Shown: positions 11,770 through 22,886, numbered from the stretch's first letter. The stretch: 64,000 bases of DNA from Apoderus coryli (GCA_911728435.2 OU452202.1:18765135-18829134), one strand, 5' to 3'. Numbers and translations are program-made. Notes: a model not told the origin generated them from the sequence alone.

Positions 11770-13873
11770 TCATTCTTTAAAGAGTTTAGTTCTATTTTTA
11801 TGTACAATTATTTCTTTTTTATCTTTAGAGATTTTAACGTTTGGAGATAAGTCTTCAATAACCCTATATGGCCCTAAAAAACAGGGGTCTGAAAATTTAT
11901 TAGCAGTTTCATTTTTTAATAGAATGAAATCTCCTTTTTGATAGATTGCAGGGTTTTGATTTTTGTCGTAATTTTCTTTCCTTTTTAATTTAGATTGTAT
12001 TAAATTTTTCCGAGCATCATTTTGAGCATGTTGCATCCTATATTTAAGTTCAATAGGATAGCTGTCAAAGTTGTAGACTGGATCTAACGTATTTTTTAAG
12101 TTACTTGGAAGATAACATTTCTTTCCGAAAACTAACTCAAATGGTGTGTATTTGGTTTCCGTATGTACTGTGGTATTATATGTAAAACACCAATACGGCA
12201 CCCAAGTACTCCAAGCTGCATCATATTCCACACTTTGAGTTCTCAAATATGCACCTAAAACTTTATGAGAATTTTCCAAAGCTCCTATACTTTCATGGTG
12301 GTAAGCGGTTGACTGAATATTTTTAATTTTAAGTAATTTACAAATTTCATCCATAGTTGCGGAAATAAATTCAGCGCCCCTATCTGTTGCTATTTCTAAA
12401 GGAATTCCGTATCTTAGAATAAAATTTTCTACGAAACTTTTTGATACAGTTTTTGCGTCTTTGGATTTTAAAGGATAAGCTTCAACAAACTTCGTTAATT
12501 CACATTGAAGAGTCAGTATATAAGAAAATTCATTATCATCTATTGGTAGAGGTCCAACTATATCTAAAAATATTTTTTGGAATGAGGTATGCGCTGTAGA
12601 TGTTATAACCATTGGTTCCTTGGTATATTTATTAGAATGTTTTTGCTTTTGACATGTAGTACACTTACTTACAAAATTCTTAATGTCTTGTTGCATACCT
12701 GACCAAAAATAGTATTTTTTGATAGTGTTGAACATTCGATTGATACCTGCGTGACCACTTGTAGGAAGCAGATGGAAATCGTTTATAATTACTCTCTTTT
12801 GTTCGGGATCCACTACTTTTTTAACTCCTTGTACTATACAAATTCGGGGACCGGTCCAATTAGAGTTACTTTTTATACCTTCAGCTAGCCATTTAATAAA
12901 ATGTACATTATTTTCATTCTTTAAAATAACTAATTCGCGAATCTTAATCTTTTTGCATAAATCAATTAAGTTTCTCAACATTTCGTCTCGCGCCAACGCT
13001 GATCGAAAATTTAATTGTGCAAAATAAATCATAGAATGTAGTGGTACATAATAAAAGTTACCCGATTTTTCAGTTATTTTTTCACTAAATTTGGAGAGTT
13101 CTTTAGTTGACAAAAGTCTAAGTTCAGTGATGTTTTTTGGAGTTTTAAGAATTTCCACAACATTGGGTTGATCAGGCCTAACATTTGTAGTAGTTCTTTC
13201 ATCCAACTCACACTCTTCGTCATTCGATACTTTACTCTGTGCCCTTGTCATAACATTCATTACATTCTGGCTCATACCTTTTAATTCATCAGATGTTATA
13301 ACTATTCTAGATAATGCGTCCGCTATGACATTTTCCTTACCTTTTACATACTCTACATGAAAATCGTACTCTTCTAATCCTAGTCGAAATTTAATTAACC
13401 TGCTTGATGGATCCTTTAAATTAAATAAATATAACAATGGTTTATGGTCTGTTAAAATTTTAAAGTGGCGACCAAATAAGTATGGTCGGAAATATCTCAC
13501 GCTCCAGTATATAGCTAAAAGTTCTTTTTCGATGGTCGGATAATTAACTTCCGCCTTGTTTAAAGGTCTACTTGTATAAGCTACGGGTTTTCTATTTTTA
13601 TTTAGTAAAACTGCACCTATTGCAATATTTGAAGCATCAGTTTGTACTATAAATTCATTTTCCTTAGAAAAATCTGGATAATCTAATATTGGAGGTTTTG
13701 AAAGAGAATTTTTCAGAAAATTAAAAGATATTTCACATTCATCCGTCCATTCAAATCTAGCATACTTTCTACACAACTTATTAAGGACAACCGTTTTTTC
13801 AGAAAAATTTGGAATAAATTTCCTATAGTAATTCGAAAATGCCACAAATCTTTTCACTTCCTCTGCATTTTTA
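11770..13873 (-). pseudogene. Truncated pol: RT thumb/connection, RNase H, integrase
   Basis: The frame is open from a TGA at about 13875 (PKNAEEVKRFVAFSNYYRKF) to 11770; there is no ATG at the start. It begins at the very end of a Ty3/gypsy reverse transcriptase. Counting from the GTG at 13857 (695 codons), RNase H spans about 65-185, with TDAS (D74), EKEL, TDHKP (D137) and IADALSR (D180). The integrase zinc finger has H362, H369, C399, C402. The core has D432 (LDIVGPLP), D492 (TDRGAEF) and E528 (GALENS). A C-terminal KGDFILLK/LGPYRV module follows. RNase H and integrase look intact, but the upstream palm with YxDD is deleted, so no active reverse transcriptase can be made. Confidence 0.9.
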
Positions 13874-13884
13874 GGTCATATTGT

Positions 13885-15384
13885 TTAATTTATAACTCCG
13901 TTAAATTTTCTAATAAAATTATCTCCAATAATGCCTTCTGTTGCACAGGGTAATGACTTAAAAATATAAAATTTTTGGTTAAAACTAGTGTTTCCTATCT
14001 TTAATTTTAAAAATGTAAATCCTTCTGCACGTAAAGTTCCACCTATACCTTTGATTTCTATTTCTTCTTTATGTAAAGTAAATTTAGATTTTAATTGTTC
14101 AGCTTTGATTGCACATAAAGTTGCACCTGTATCTATTAAAAATTGAAAATTAGCATGCTCTACTGAAAATGTAACAGAAATGGAATTGTTATTGGAATAT
14201 GTAAAAACATGATTTAAATTCTTGCCTTTAGGCACGAAAAAATCACTAGAAGTACTTGGAACTACTTCTGTTGTTTCCTGAAATAAGGAATCTTGATCTA
14301 GGGTAATGTTATTTTGTTGTGCAAGTCGTACATTATGTGACGCTGACCTTGAACCTCTCTTATTACCTCTATAAACTTGTCTAAAATTTCTATTATTATT
14401 ATTATAATGCTGATTATTATGATTTGTTGTACGGGTGTTATTTTGATTATAGAAATGTCGATTTTGGATATTGTTTTGTGAAATATTACGGCCACCGGTT
14501 CTAGGGCGAAAATTTCCACGCGGAACATGTTGCCTACCTCTTGCGGAAACTCTAAACATTTGCGGTGAACTTCGTATTGTGGTTGTTTCCTCATCTACTG
14601 CAGATCTGATTGCATCCTTCAGGAACAGAAAATTTCTAGATGCCACTATTGTACTTAGCCTCTGATTTCTCAAACCATCAGCAAACCTTTTAATAGCTAC
14701 CTTTTCATTTATGGGTTTTAAAACAGAATAAGAGTCGGCGTTACCATTTGCTTGGGATATTGTTAAATTTACAAACAGGTCTTCCAATTCCTTTCCAAAT
14801 TCCTCAATAGATTTTTCGCCTTGTTTTGCGCGATATAATTTTGCTTGAAGTGCTGTATCTGATTGACGTGTAAGAAGATATGATTTCATGTCGTTAATTA
14901 AAGCCGCGATAGTAGTGTAATTCTGATTTAGTCTTAATTTTGCACCACTGGATAAGCGTGTTTTTAAAATAAAATTGATTAACAATTGCTTACCTTCAGG
15001 ATCTAACATAGAATCATACAACTCTACAGCATCAATTAATTTTTTCGTGGTTCCTTCATAATCGTCCATGGTAGGTAAAAGACTAACAGCAGTTTTTATA
15101 TCAAAAGAAGTCATTTTCGGTTCAGAAATGTTAACTTCCTCGTTTCTATCAAATTGTAAAATTTCGTTATAAAGGGATTTAATTTTTGAAATTAAGTCTT
15201 TTATTTCAGTTATTTCAGAACTTCCTATTTCAGATTTTTCAGTTTGTATTTCTTTAGATAAATTAGAATATATAGCTCTTGCTTCGTCAACTTTTTTCGG
15301 TCTCCTATCTATATTATATTTACTTACTTTTGATCTAATTTGTAATAAAGATTGGTAAATTTCCGAAATTTTATTAATAGCCAT
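13885..15384 (-). CDS. Gag-protease polyprotein of the gypsy element
   Basis: 499 codons from ATG at 15384, no breaks. Residues about 1-270 are a helical Gag capsid region. Residues about 280-360 form a nucleocapsid-like stretch rich in Arg, Gly and Asn (RGRQHVPRGNFRPRTGG), with no CCHC zinc knuckle. A retropepsin follows, with the active-site motif LIDTGATLCAI near residue 420 and the late GIIGDNFIRKF motif just before the stop. The role in the family is virus-like-particle assembly and polyprotein cleavage. The stop at 13885-13887 comes where the ORF should run into RT, consistent with a deletion junction. The ORF appears translatable. Confidence 0.9.
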   Translation of the reverse strand: MAINKISEIYQSLLQIRSKVSKYNIDRRPKKVDEARAIYSNLSKEIQTEKSEIGSSEITEIKDLISKIKSLYNEILQFDRNEEVNISEPKMTSFDIKTAVSLLPTMDDYEGTTKKLIDAVELYDSMLDPEGKQLLINFILKTRLSSGAKLRLNQNYTTIAALINDMKSYLLTRQSDTALQAKLYRAKQGEKSIEEFGKELEDLFVNLTISQANGNADSYSVLKPINEKVAIKRFADGLRNQRLSTIVASRNFLFLKDAIRSAVDEETTTIRSSPQMFRVSARGRQHVPRGNFRPRTGGRNISQNNIQNRHFYNQNNTRTTNHNNQHYNNNNRNFRQVYRGNKRGSRSASHNVRLAQQNNITLDQDSLFQETTEVVPSTSSDFFVPKGKNLNHVFTYSNNNSISVTFSVEHANFQFLIDTGATLCAIKAEQLKSKFTLHKEEIEIKGIGGTLRAEGFTFLKLKIGNTSFNQKFYIFKSLPCATEGIIGDNFIRKFNGVIN

Positions 15385-15626
15385 CCAAGGTATTGAAGCT
15401 TATTTAGTATGTTAAAAAAAAATGTATTATATTTATATACCAAAAATTAAATTTAAAATATCTACTTAAATATTTAAAATTGTTACTAAATGTAATAAAA
15501 TATGATTACATAAACAAATTACACGTATACCTATAATAGTCCACATAAATTAAAACACTGGGTCGATGCACACGTTGCACATTCCATAGGTCATCAACTT
15601 TATTGTATGTACATTGATTTAAATTT

Positions 15627-15881
15627 TCATACCTGATCTTCTTGATTTAATACGTTTAGGGATTTTCTTAATTCGTGATTATTAATTTCTCGTCTTATTG
15701 TTCGTTTCATACCCTTTTTATACCTTTGCATCAATACATATACCAAACCCAACAATACCATTACTACTAAAATTATTAACAACCATTCTGCCAATGTCAA
15801 TCCATGATTTAAATTTGCTGCTGCATCTCCACTTGCAGTTTGCGCTATCACAACTTGGTCTTTTGATTGCTTAGTGCCCAT
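15627..15881 (-). CDS. Small ORF upstream of gag: putative myristoylated single-pass membrane protein
   Basis: 84 codons, ATG at 15881, lying between the 5' LTR/primer site and gag, with about 240 bases to the gag ATG. The N-terminus MGTKQSK fits an N-myristoylation signal (Gly2, Ser/Lys downstream). Residues about 29-51 are strongly hydrophobic (LAEWLLIILVVMVLLGLVYV), followed by a basic segment (RYKKGMKRTIRREI). I do not recognise a named family. Placement upstream of gag is not part of the canonical gag-pol-env plan. It could be an accessory factor or a leftover leader peptide. The frame is intact in a young element. Confidence 0.6.
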   Translation of the reverse strand: MGTKQSKDQVVIAQTASGDAAANLNHGLTLAEWLLIILVVMVLLGLVYVLMQRYKKGMKRTIRREINNHELRKSLNVLNQEDQV

Positions 15882-15925
15882 TATGCCATATCTGATATTA
15901 TATTTTTAACTAAAATAATGAAAAA

Positions 15926-15943
15926 GGGCTGGCAGGATCGCCA
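15926..15943 (-). other. Primer-binding site
   Basis: Directly after the 5' LTR, the minus strand reads TGGCGATCCTGCCAGCCC. The opening TGG complements the CCA end of a tRNA. It resembles the tRNA-Arg-type sites (TGGCGACC...) of mdg1/412-like elements, but the exact tRNA is not established. Confidence 0.7.
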
Positions 15944-16218
15944 TGTAATAAATTTATATTTGATTTGGGAACTTGTAATGTTCCATAACTTTACTTTATA
16001 AAGTAAAGACAGACTACATCATTTATATTTCCTTTATTAATTAATTACGTGTAGTTCGTATCGTCTGTCGTTCTGTTCTGTTCTTCGGTCATCGTCCCTT
16101 GTCCTAATTTTTGTCCAAAACATATTTTGCTTACAACTAATAACAATTATTTAAATATTTATAAACATATAAAATTTAAACAAATACTTACTCTACAGGG
16201 TGTACGTACCATATTACA
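15944..16218 (-). repeat. 5' LTR of the gypsy element
   Basis: 275 bp, one mismatch to 11227-11501. It should contain the promoter for minus-strand transcription of the element. Confidence 0.93.
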
Positions 16219-16560
16219 ATAGTTCGTTATATCTTAATCTACGTTGTCTCATTTGGCACCTAGTTTTCAACTTTTCAATGAGATACTCTGGAATTTTTGT
16301 AGATATTAATCTATATACAAAACATAGCATAGAATACCTGAACATATTTTCAGCATTTAGCCATTGCAGTTCTGAATATTTTTGTGATATATGGTCAAAT
16401 TTTCTGATGCCATAAACGAACCTGCAAGATGTATTTAATATTTTTTGCAATTTCTTTTTGTACACGAAATCTTCGCAAAAATTTAATGGAAAATATGGTA
16501 TGCCACCAATTTTTTTAGAAGCAAAAATTATTTCTAGAAACCTTGTTCAATTTAAAACAA
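16219..16560 (-). mobile_element. Non-LTR retrotransposon (LINE) ORF2 C-terminal part, proximal half
   Basis: The minus strand reads EDFVYKKKLQKILNTSCRFV, then KFDHISQKYSELQWLNAE and YLIEKLKTRCQM up to the gypsy insertion at 16222. This is the post-palm region of Jockey/CR1-type ORF2 (LQKIQN..R...., ..L.WL.. pattern). The frame continues into 11226-11065 once the LTR element and one copy of ATAG are removed. The right flank beyond about 16560 is no longer recognisable, so the element is 5'-truncated. Confidence 0.78.
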
Positions 16561-18299
16561 AAAAAGCACTTTACTTTTTTTCGTTTGACACACCGTTTTC
16601 AAGTAAAAAAATTAAAATACCTACTGATATTTGAAAAAAATAAAAAAAAACGAAAATTAGAAATTTTACTAGTGGCTTTCAACAACAATAACAAAATGAA
16701 AGATAATTAAAGGTAAAATCACAAATATTGCTAGAAATGTAGTCCACCCACCTTCGGCATCTTCTCACTAATGCATTTATTGCAGCAGATACTTTATGCG
16801 GATCTCGTCACCATATATCATTGCAGGCTTGCTAAATTCTTAGAATTAAATCTTCCCTTGTTAATACGATACTACGCTCTGAGTTAAATAAGGTAAAGAA
16901 AAGAATTTGGCCTAATACCGCGATTTGGGGTAGCTGTGCGTAGCAAAAATTTGTCCGTCTAGCTTAACTTCGGCTTCGTGTTTCAAAACCAAAACTAAAC
17001 TAGTAATTAGCGCCACTGGCTTACGCGGTTAAAGCCAGAAACCCACTAATAAAATAGTGCACCCCAAATCACAACTAGTCCCTAATAAACGTAATGATTT
17101 ATGAAACTTAAAATATATTTACTAATGAAAATTAAATATTATTTACAATGGATGTTTAAGTATGCTTGATTTTATTTAAATTAAAAATAAATTATCACAA
17201 TGAATTATTAATATTTTAACTCATACGAAATATGTGATCACATCTTTCTCATAATGTAACAGAATCGCATATTTTCATGATAGTACTATTCAGCAAATTT
17301 TGTAAAATATATATACCAAATAAATAAAATATTTATGTGTTAATCGTAAAACCTGTTCGATGCTATTAGTTGTCGATAACCTCGAACTGGATCAGGATCT
17401 TGTTCTAATTCGGCATATTAAGTATGTCTAGCATTATACCATAATATTCAACATCATAGCACCCAAATCATACAGCCATAAACCAATGATTGATTGAGCC
17501 ATCACCAAGTAGCCCACAGGGGTTCACAACAAAATCGATAATTATTGTATATAACTTGGTGGTGGTACTAAAATTTGTCGGTGATACCAACAAAAAGCCC
17601 TAAATATACATTATTCTTTCATACTTAATACGTTGAATGAAATTTAATTTCAATTTAGTTAGATTTCTTTTGTTTTTATTTTATTTTAGAATATATTTTC
17701 CTTTTTTTTTAATCCTGTATTTGTATTATAGTTAGACTAGAATCTAAAATTAAATTTAGAAAATAGAAAATCGGAAAATTATAAAGAATAATCATTAATA
17801 CAATTCAATAGTACTCACATAGATGTCGGTTGGCTTTTTTTTATTAAATGAGCGTTAATATCCCTCTTTATTTGTTAATTATATGTCCTACGAAAATTCG
17901 CAAAAATCCAGCATAAGCCGTGTTTGCTCCTGTCACTCACAACTTCACAAAACCATATACATAATAAGGAACAACTATTTTGTATTTTTCTATACCATAA
18001 TCCCAAATTTTGGAAACTTTTACAGTTAGTAGGTACAAAGAAAATACTAACGAATATCGCTATGACTACTGGACATTAAGTGTGGAAAAATTGAACGCAA
18101 AAATCTCAGCGAGCCTATATGCTTATCAATATTTTTTTCTCTCTGCCAGTCCTGTGCGGCTTGAAATCTATTCATATTAAATATTGTGTACCGGGTGATA
18201 CACGAAATTATGGTACAATAATTCTTTAATTTAGTCATCAATTTTAAAAATTTAATCAATCAGTTATGCTCCACAACCTATACCAAAAATTAAAAAAAT
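16561..18299. other. No intact gene; possible transposase tail near 16735-16860
   Basis: On the minus strand a decayed stretch near 16735-16860 reads SAAINALVRRCRRWVDYI-like, resembling the C-terminus of IS630/Tc1-like transposases. It is too short to assert. The rest is AT-rich without recognisable features. Confidence 0.35.
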
Positions 18300-18445
18300 A
18301 TATAACGGACATTATTTTAAACGTAATAACGAGATTACCGTAGACTTTATCTTTAATAGTGCCCCAAACGTATTAAGATTCGATGACCTGGGTGGCCAGA
18401 TCACTGGTCCAATACCATTAACCACCTGCCTCTAAAGTTTTCTCT
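18300..18445 (-). pseudogene. IS630/Tc1-like transposase C-terminal fragment (decayed)
   Basis: Across two minus-strand frames the piece reads GPVIWPPRSSNLN, then YVWGTIKDKVYGN. This matches the WPPRSPDLNPLDFFLWG-(Y/x)-IKDKVY landmark after the second catalytic aspartate in this transposase group. Stops and a frameshift interrupt it. No terminal repeats could be assigned. Confidence 0.55.
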
Positions 18446-19105
18446 TTCGAAACTGGACCAACCTACACGGTGACTCCTGGAAAAATTATACAAAAACAAA
18501 AGCGTGAAAGTTGACCAAAGCTGTTTAATGGATCCTTGTGGAGTTAGACCTATTTTTAAATCGTAAAAAATCATCCAACGAAAACCTACATGAGAAATCT
18601 CATGAGTAAATTTATGAAAATAGCGAAGACAGATGTCATATTATAGTGGTCGTTTGTAATGAAATGAAAGGTAGATTAAAAGCATTCAGAAACCCTATAT
18701 TCGCAAACAAATATCCGAAATATCTAGTCCTCATTATAACAATAAACAAACCCCACGTACAACTCGTGTCGAAAGATGCATTTCTGTTTTATTTGAATTT
18801 ATAAAACTTTCAACATATCAATATGATTATAGTTTGTTGGAAATTGTGTTAGATTTGTACGAAAAGTTGCAACTTTGAAAATGTAGAACATGTCTGATGG
18901 GAGAAGCTGCAAAATTTTCAACGTATATACGGATCCCATGCCGAATATCTCTAGAGATAACCAAGGTGTAGACAGAAGATATGGGAGAGGTAAGGTGGAA
19001 AACTTATTTTATATTTTTTGCGCTTTGCCAAATTTACAAGTAAATATTTAATTCTAACGAGCACCAGAAGATGTAAAATTTCGTGAAATAAACTATATAT
19101 ATATA
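18446..19105. other. No gene recognised
   Basis: AT-rich non-coding sequence between the transposase fragment and the MITE. Confidence 0.4.
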
Positions 19106-19601
19106 CCGGCTGTCCCACCGGGAAGGGATTCGATGGATTATGAAGAAACTACATAGTGGAACAATCTGAAAATCTGGTGTAGTACTTACGACTAAAAATT
19201 TTGAATTTTGACACTTTTTTCAATTTGATTTTTTTCCCTTTTTTTCAAATACCCTGTATTAATATTTACTAAAAAAATATACGTAGGCGCCTAAAGTAGA
19301 TCTATATCTCCTAGGATATTCTAACAAATTAAATTATTAAAGCTTCCATATAATAAAAATTGTTATTATTCTTTATTCTGAAAACGTCATTTTTGACATA
19401 AAATTTAAAATAATTCGAAAACGGCTGGCGATAGGTATAACATATTATGCATTAAATATGTTTAGAATTACAAGGCTAGATTCTTGAAAACATTTTAGCC
19501 GAATTGGTCCCGTCGACCTAAGTACGACACCAGATTTTCAGATTGTTCCACAGTGTAGTTTCTCCATAATCGATCGAATCCCTTCCCGGTGGGACACCCG
19601 G
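19106..19601. mobile_element. MITE with about 85-bp terminal inverted repeats, TA-flanked
   Basis: The left end starts CCGGCTGTCCCACCGGGAAG and the right end is the reverse complement of CCGGGTGTCCCACCGGGAAG. The similarity runs on through GGGATTCGAT, GAAACTACA and GGAACAATCTGAAAATCTGG for about 85 bases with a few mismatches. TA lies at both flanks inside TATATA runs. The 496-bp length, long TIRs and lack of coding potential fit a non-autonomous Tc1/mariner-type MITE. It probably depends on a transposase encoded elsewhere. Confidence 0.88.
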
Positions 19602-20325
19602 TATATATATTGAGGGTTGCAATTGTAAAAAATTGTCTTAGAAGTACAGATAAAGACGACATTTGTTGAGAAGGACCAATTCTACAATTTTTTTCAATTC
19701 TGATTACACAACCTGCTCATATAAAAAATGTGCTCTTTTTATATATATAAAAAAAAAAAATGATGAAAAAAATATACCCAAGAATGTTAGGTATTCTTTT
19801 TGTTTCTGTCTTAAAATCCATGGTTTTTATTAAATTCTTTTGTTAAACATAAACGCACTCTTTATCCGCTCTCTCTCTTTTTTTTTATTCGCCTTCCTTA
19901 CAATGATCATCATCATATTTTTGTCCGCACGTGTTTTCCGAGTTCGCATTTTTTTTTGTATTATCTACATGCAGATACTTTTTATACCTACTCTTCTATG
20001 TGTCTCCATACCGGAAAATCTAATTGAGTTTTCGCAAATAAATTGAACATGATTACGTGCTGCAAGCATGCCTGACACTTTTTTTATTGTAACTTGCTAT
20101 TAGTCATGGGCGTCACCGTATCATTCTTCAGAGTTTAAACCAATTTTGAATATTTATACAATTTTAGACTAATATTGAAAGACGCGTTTTACCATTTCAC
20201 CAAAGCACTTTTTTAAATCTCGATGCGAGTTCCACACTTTAAGTTTTAATTCTGTACTGGACTGTACTGAAACGGGTCTTTGAATATTCCACTACTAAAG
20301 GTTCAACTGATCCAGTACATTTAGA
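19602..20325. other. No gene recognised
   Basis: An open frame at 19840-20046 is rich in Phe/Ile from T-rich DNA and shows no motif. Nothing else is seen. Confidence 0.4.
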
Positions 20326-20475
20326 CGAGTGAATATAGTTTAACACCAACTAGTCAATTTAATACTTTTAGCTCATAGTATTTAGGCTTCCGCCAACAGG
20401 GCGAGTATAAGTAAGCTTCGAAAAACAAATATATTATGTCATTTCATGTTCGTTGCACAATATACTATTGCCCAA
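20326..20475. repeat. Dispersed repeat, inverted copy of 1455-1690
   Basis: The reverse complement shows the blocks TATATTGTGCAACGAACATG, AAGCCTAAAT, AGTATTAAATTGACTAG and TGGTGTTAAACTATATTCAC in the same order as 1455-1690, without the central insertion of that copy. Confidence 0.65.
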
Positions 20476-20589
20476 TAGAAAAAACACTAGAGGGCCACAA
20501 CGACCTTCCACAAGCTATACCTACCTATATTTAAGTTTATTTTTTTGTGGTTTTGGAATTATTATTATTTTGTCCTGTAATTGGCTTCG

Positions 20590-20633
20590 CTGTTGGACAA
20601 TAAATGCTATTATTATTATTATTATTATTATAC
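20590..20633 (+). repeat. (ATT)n tail of a plus-strand LINE 3' end
   Basis: AATAAATGC is followed directly by about eight ATT units. The AATAAA-then-(ATT)n pattern is seen at several other LINE 3' ends in this window. The body of the element upstream is not recognisable. Confidence 0.5.
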
Positions 20634-22886
20634 CCTGGAGGCCATGTGCTGAATTTTCTTTGAGCACTCACAGGGGACTTGCTCGAAGGTCTCTCACCCA
20701 AGTAGATACATTTCTATGTTCAGAAACGATGCCAGCACAACATATTTATACAACTTTCACATGTCAAATAGTTTTAGCTTTTATGTTATGGCCCTCCAAA
20801 CGGGGCCTTGGTAGTTAGTATGTGTTAACAGTTTTTACGTTTGGCTTCAAGCAAAGATTCATAATTCTTTGATAGAAAGGTCACCAGCGAAATCATCAAA
20901 TTATTTAATTGAATTTGATGAAGAAACGTCATACCATTAACATAAAGTTGCCCTATGGGGTCTACGGTAGAAGAATTTCAATATAGTCGCCTGTCTGCAA
21001 TGATTTTGTCTGTCAGATTTAAATATGTTCTATTTCTAGCTTGAACAATTTAAATTGATAACTTCGTTCTGGGCATTTTAAGGCAATTTGGACATTTTAC
21101 CAATTGAAATGTAAGTTGACTGTGGAATGTTTCCATCCCTTTGATGTGAAGGCTATTCTGGTAGTTGTTGCTTCAGAATGAATACCAGAACAGACAAAGA
21201 CCGGTTCAATATATTGGTGACCTTATAAAATATTAAGAGAATTTTCGATACGTTCCACCCCGAAAAAGACGTTTATGACGATTTTTTGCATCCCTCTCCT
21301 TCGTTTGATATTACTGTTGTTATTATTATGAAAATCGGTCCCCGCCACACAATGCTGAATATGGAGAGAAAACGATGAGATACACGATTACTGGTTATAT
21401 TGTAGGCAGGTTGGTAGTAGAGATGCTTGAAAATCACCGCAGTCAATGCAAATTTTCACCCAGAAAATAAATAATGCGGCAACAAGAAAAAATAAAAGAA
21501 GCGGAATATTAATATGATGCGATTAATATTTATAACTGAAGTTTTTTTATGTATTATCTAATTTACGTATGTTAAAAACAGGATTAGTTTAGTAGTTTGG
21601 CTCTTGCCGGTCGTCTACGTACTTAATCAAAGATTAATGTCCGTTAATCTTTGTTTAGGCTAAAACGACGCGACGCCGACGCGATGATAATTACAGCTAT
21701 AAGCTAAGCTTATTTATAGCGTTTTCCATTTGACTGCACTCACTCCGCACTGACACTAATTTGGTGCTGTCAAATATGCTCCTCAGTGCAGTTTAAGTGG
21801 AATATGATGCTTTGTTATTTTTTCCGACATTTTAGGTTATGTTTTGATGTGTTACTAGCTTTGAATATTCATATTAATATTAATTTTTTTTATTTTCTTT
21901 TTTTCTTATTTTTCTTGGGGTGTTGGTTCCATATTAAAAATTCAACAATTTGGTTTTTAGTGTTTTAAAACATTTTTTCTGTTTGTTGCTACAACGTTTC
22001 GGCATGTTTTTGCCTTCCTCTGGTAGGATATTCTACTTTATGGACGATTCTAATTTTAAAAGATAATACCTAGCCACAAATTTATAGTGCCAATGTAGTC
22101 AATAATAACTCAGATGGTTGGCTTTCTTCATATTTATTATTTTAACTACTACACTGATGTCAATTGTCAAAACTCTGTATATAATACAAATACTAGGAAG
22201 TATTATTACTGTCATTGCGAAATCGAATATGGAGAAAATACCTATTCCTCTACATTATTTAAGTCAGCAAGACTTATAGCTATTGAACAAAAACAAGGAA
22301 CGATATAAATTTTACACGAAAATTCGCTTAGATCTGTCTATATAATATCAACTTATATTATTGCCAGTCAGACTCTAACAACATAGTTGTGCGAATCTTC
22401 TCCATGCTCGCTCAAGTGATACAGGAGAACATATCCATGTAGTTGTAATATTATATATACGGCATACATAGAAAGACTCCTGTTGCATATTTTAACGACA
22501 TTTTCGGCTGTCTGTTCCGTTAAATGCGAAATCGTGTTGGAAATGCACAGATGTATACAGCAATAATGGCATTATCATATTTATGGTCTGAGGATGTATG
22601 CCATAGGAAGATATCTACGGTGTTTCGAATTAATTTGCTTCAGTTTTATCTTTTATTTGCAAGAACTTATTCGTTAGCAACCAGTATACACTCTTAGATG
22701 GACTTTATCATAATCATTTATCAATATATGAAGAGTTATTTATTATGTGTGTTATGTTCTATTTTATTCTTGAGCGAAGAAAGCAATTTAGATTATTAAT
22801 TATTATTAATTGGAAGACAAATTGATTGGTTGTTATAGACTTTTTGTTACTAACAGTGGCATATAAATATTTATGGAATTTACATG
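20634..22886. other. No gene recognised; decayed hammerhead-like hairpin near 21985-22025
   Basis: On the minus strand around 21985-22025 the order is CAGAGGA, a GGC/GCC hairpin, then GAAACGTTGTA. This resembles the CUGANGA-helix-GAAA layout of 4374-4427, but the first box is altered. The remainder has only random short ORFs. Confidence 0.35.

Larger units (their letters stand above)
11227..16218 (-). mobile_element. Ty3/gypsy LTR retrotransposon, young, RT palm deleted
   Basis: It is a 4992-bp element with 275-bp LTRs that start TG and end CA (in plus orientation) and differ at one base. It has a 4-bp duplication ATAG, a primer-binding site next to the 5' LTR and a polypurine tract before the 3' LTR. 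On the minus strand it carries, in order, a small membrane-protein-like ORF, gag-protease, and a pol ORF of RNase H plus integrase. The reverse-transcriptase fingers and palm, including the YxDD box, are missing: only 27 bases separate the gag-protease ORF (ends 13885) from the listed start of pol at 13857. It inserted into a LINE reading frame. High LTR identity indicates recent insertion; without RT it must have been mobilised in trans or been deleted afterwards. Confidence 0.93.

Noticed and set aside
14298..14594. 98-codon minus ORF inside gag
   Set aside because: Alternate-frame shadow of the Gag-protease ORF; composition explained by the Asn/Arg-rich coding stretch.
20453..20818. 121-codon plus ORF
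   Set aside because: Crosses the inverted dispersed repeat and an ATT microsatellite (poly-Ile); no recognisable protein.
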